From Bacteroidota bacterium (GTDB taxonomy: Bacteria; Bacteroidota; Bacteroidia; Flavobacteriales_F; PHOS-HE28): a stretch of 33,560 bases of DNA. The number at the start of each line of letters is the position of its first letter. Position 1 is the first letter of the stretch. Shown here piece by piece: positions 33,511 to 33,560 of the stretch. The position numbers and the translations under genes are program-made. Below the pieces are notes generated by a model. It was not told the origin of the DNA and did no database searches. It saw only the letters and a list, made by a program, of their open reading frames with translations. The DNA lies in the NCBI GenBank assembly GCA_029573495.1, contig JAKQEI010000226.1, positions 1 to 33,560 of the forward strand. Reading direction: 5' to 3'.

Positions 33511-33515
33511 GCGGT

Positions 33516-33560
33516 CTACTTCAGGTCGAAGCTGGTCTTGGCCACCAACGCACCCGATTC
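33516..33560 (-). CDS. 3' end of a minus-strand gene (partial)
   Basis: On the minus strand the window edge reads ESGALVAKTSFDLK followed by TAG at 33518-33516, 5 nt after the stop of the convergent large gene. Only 14 residues are visible and the product cannot be named. The tight convergent spacing matches other gene ends in this window. Confidence 0.5.
   Translation of the reverse strand, partial: ESGALVAKTSFDLK

Overview
The window comes from a GC-rich member of the Bacteroidota, most probably an environmental Flavobacteriales-type lineage. Evidence for this is the split metH, DUF4270 and DUF3109 proteins, the block of short glycogen-synthase-like protein, DUF4270 lipoprotein and glmS facing panC-panD-YbhN-like-rfaE2-radA, many OmpA-type and lipobox proteins, near absence of Shine-Dalgarno sites, and promoter boxes of the Bacteroidota form TAnnTTTG. 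The assignment is inferred from gene content, not from a search. Coding is dense; no insertion sequence, prophage, CRISPR array or integrase is visible.

Layout. 1-4153: a methionine synthase operon in two pieces (metH homocysteine-methyltransferase module, cut by the window edge, and the folate/B12/activation module). A cassette of two small unknown genes and one mini-ORF lies between them; all four junctions are ATGA stop/start overlaps and two copies of a translated short repeat lie inside. 4190-6935: an OmpA-domain exported protein and an orphan TolC-type channel. 6961-11492: tsaB, a DUF3109 cysteine-rich protein on the minus strand, glyS and an M61 peptidase. 11535-11616: tRNA-Leu(CAA) with a terminator, then a dCMP deaminase and an S41 processing protease. 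13819-15245: an Ala-rich lipoprotein (minus), a Mn-type superoxide dismutase and a TM2-domain protein.

15232-19261 (minus) is the operon glycogen-synthase-like, DUF4270 lipoprotein, glmS. Facing away from it, 19368-23515 (plus) is panC, panD, a YbhN-like membrane protein, rfaE2 and radA, the last four tightly coupled or overlapping. 23516-25824 (minus) holds an HI0933-type flavoprotein and a class-C beta-lactamase-fold serine hydrolase lipoprotein. 25931-29863 holds a STAS/SpoIIAA-like protein, an OmpA/MotB lipoprotein, a protein of unknown function and an oligopeptide-type substrate-binding lipoprotein. 29980-33510 is a very large exported beta-rich protein of unknown function; the last 45 bases carry the 3' end of a minus-strand gene.

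The genes are mainly core metabolism and cell-envelope functions. The two most interesting signals are not protein families: (i) an in-frame translated repeat (peptide [FV]PLQSLTR) in the metH intergenic cassette, which keeps every ATGA coupling intact, and (ii) repeated placement of a TAnnTTTG/TTCG-type promoter box exactly 4-5 nt before the start codon of unrelated genes, implying leaderless or nearly leaderless mRNAs.
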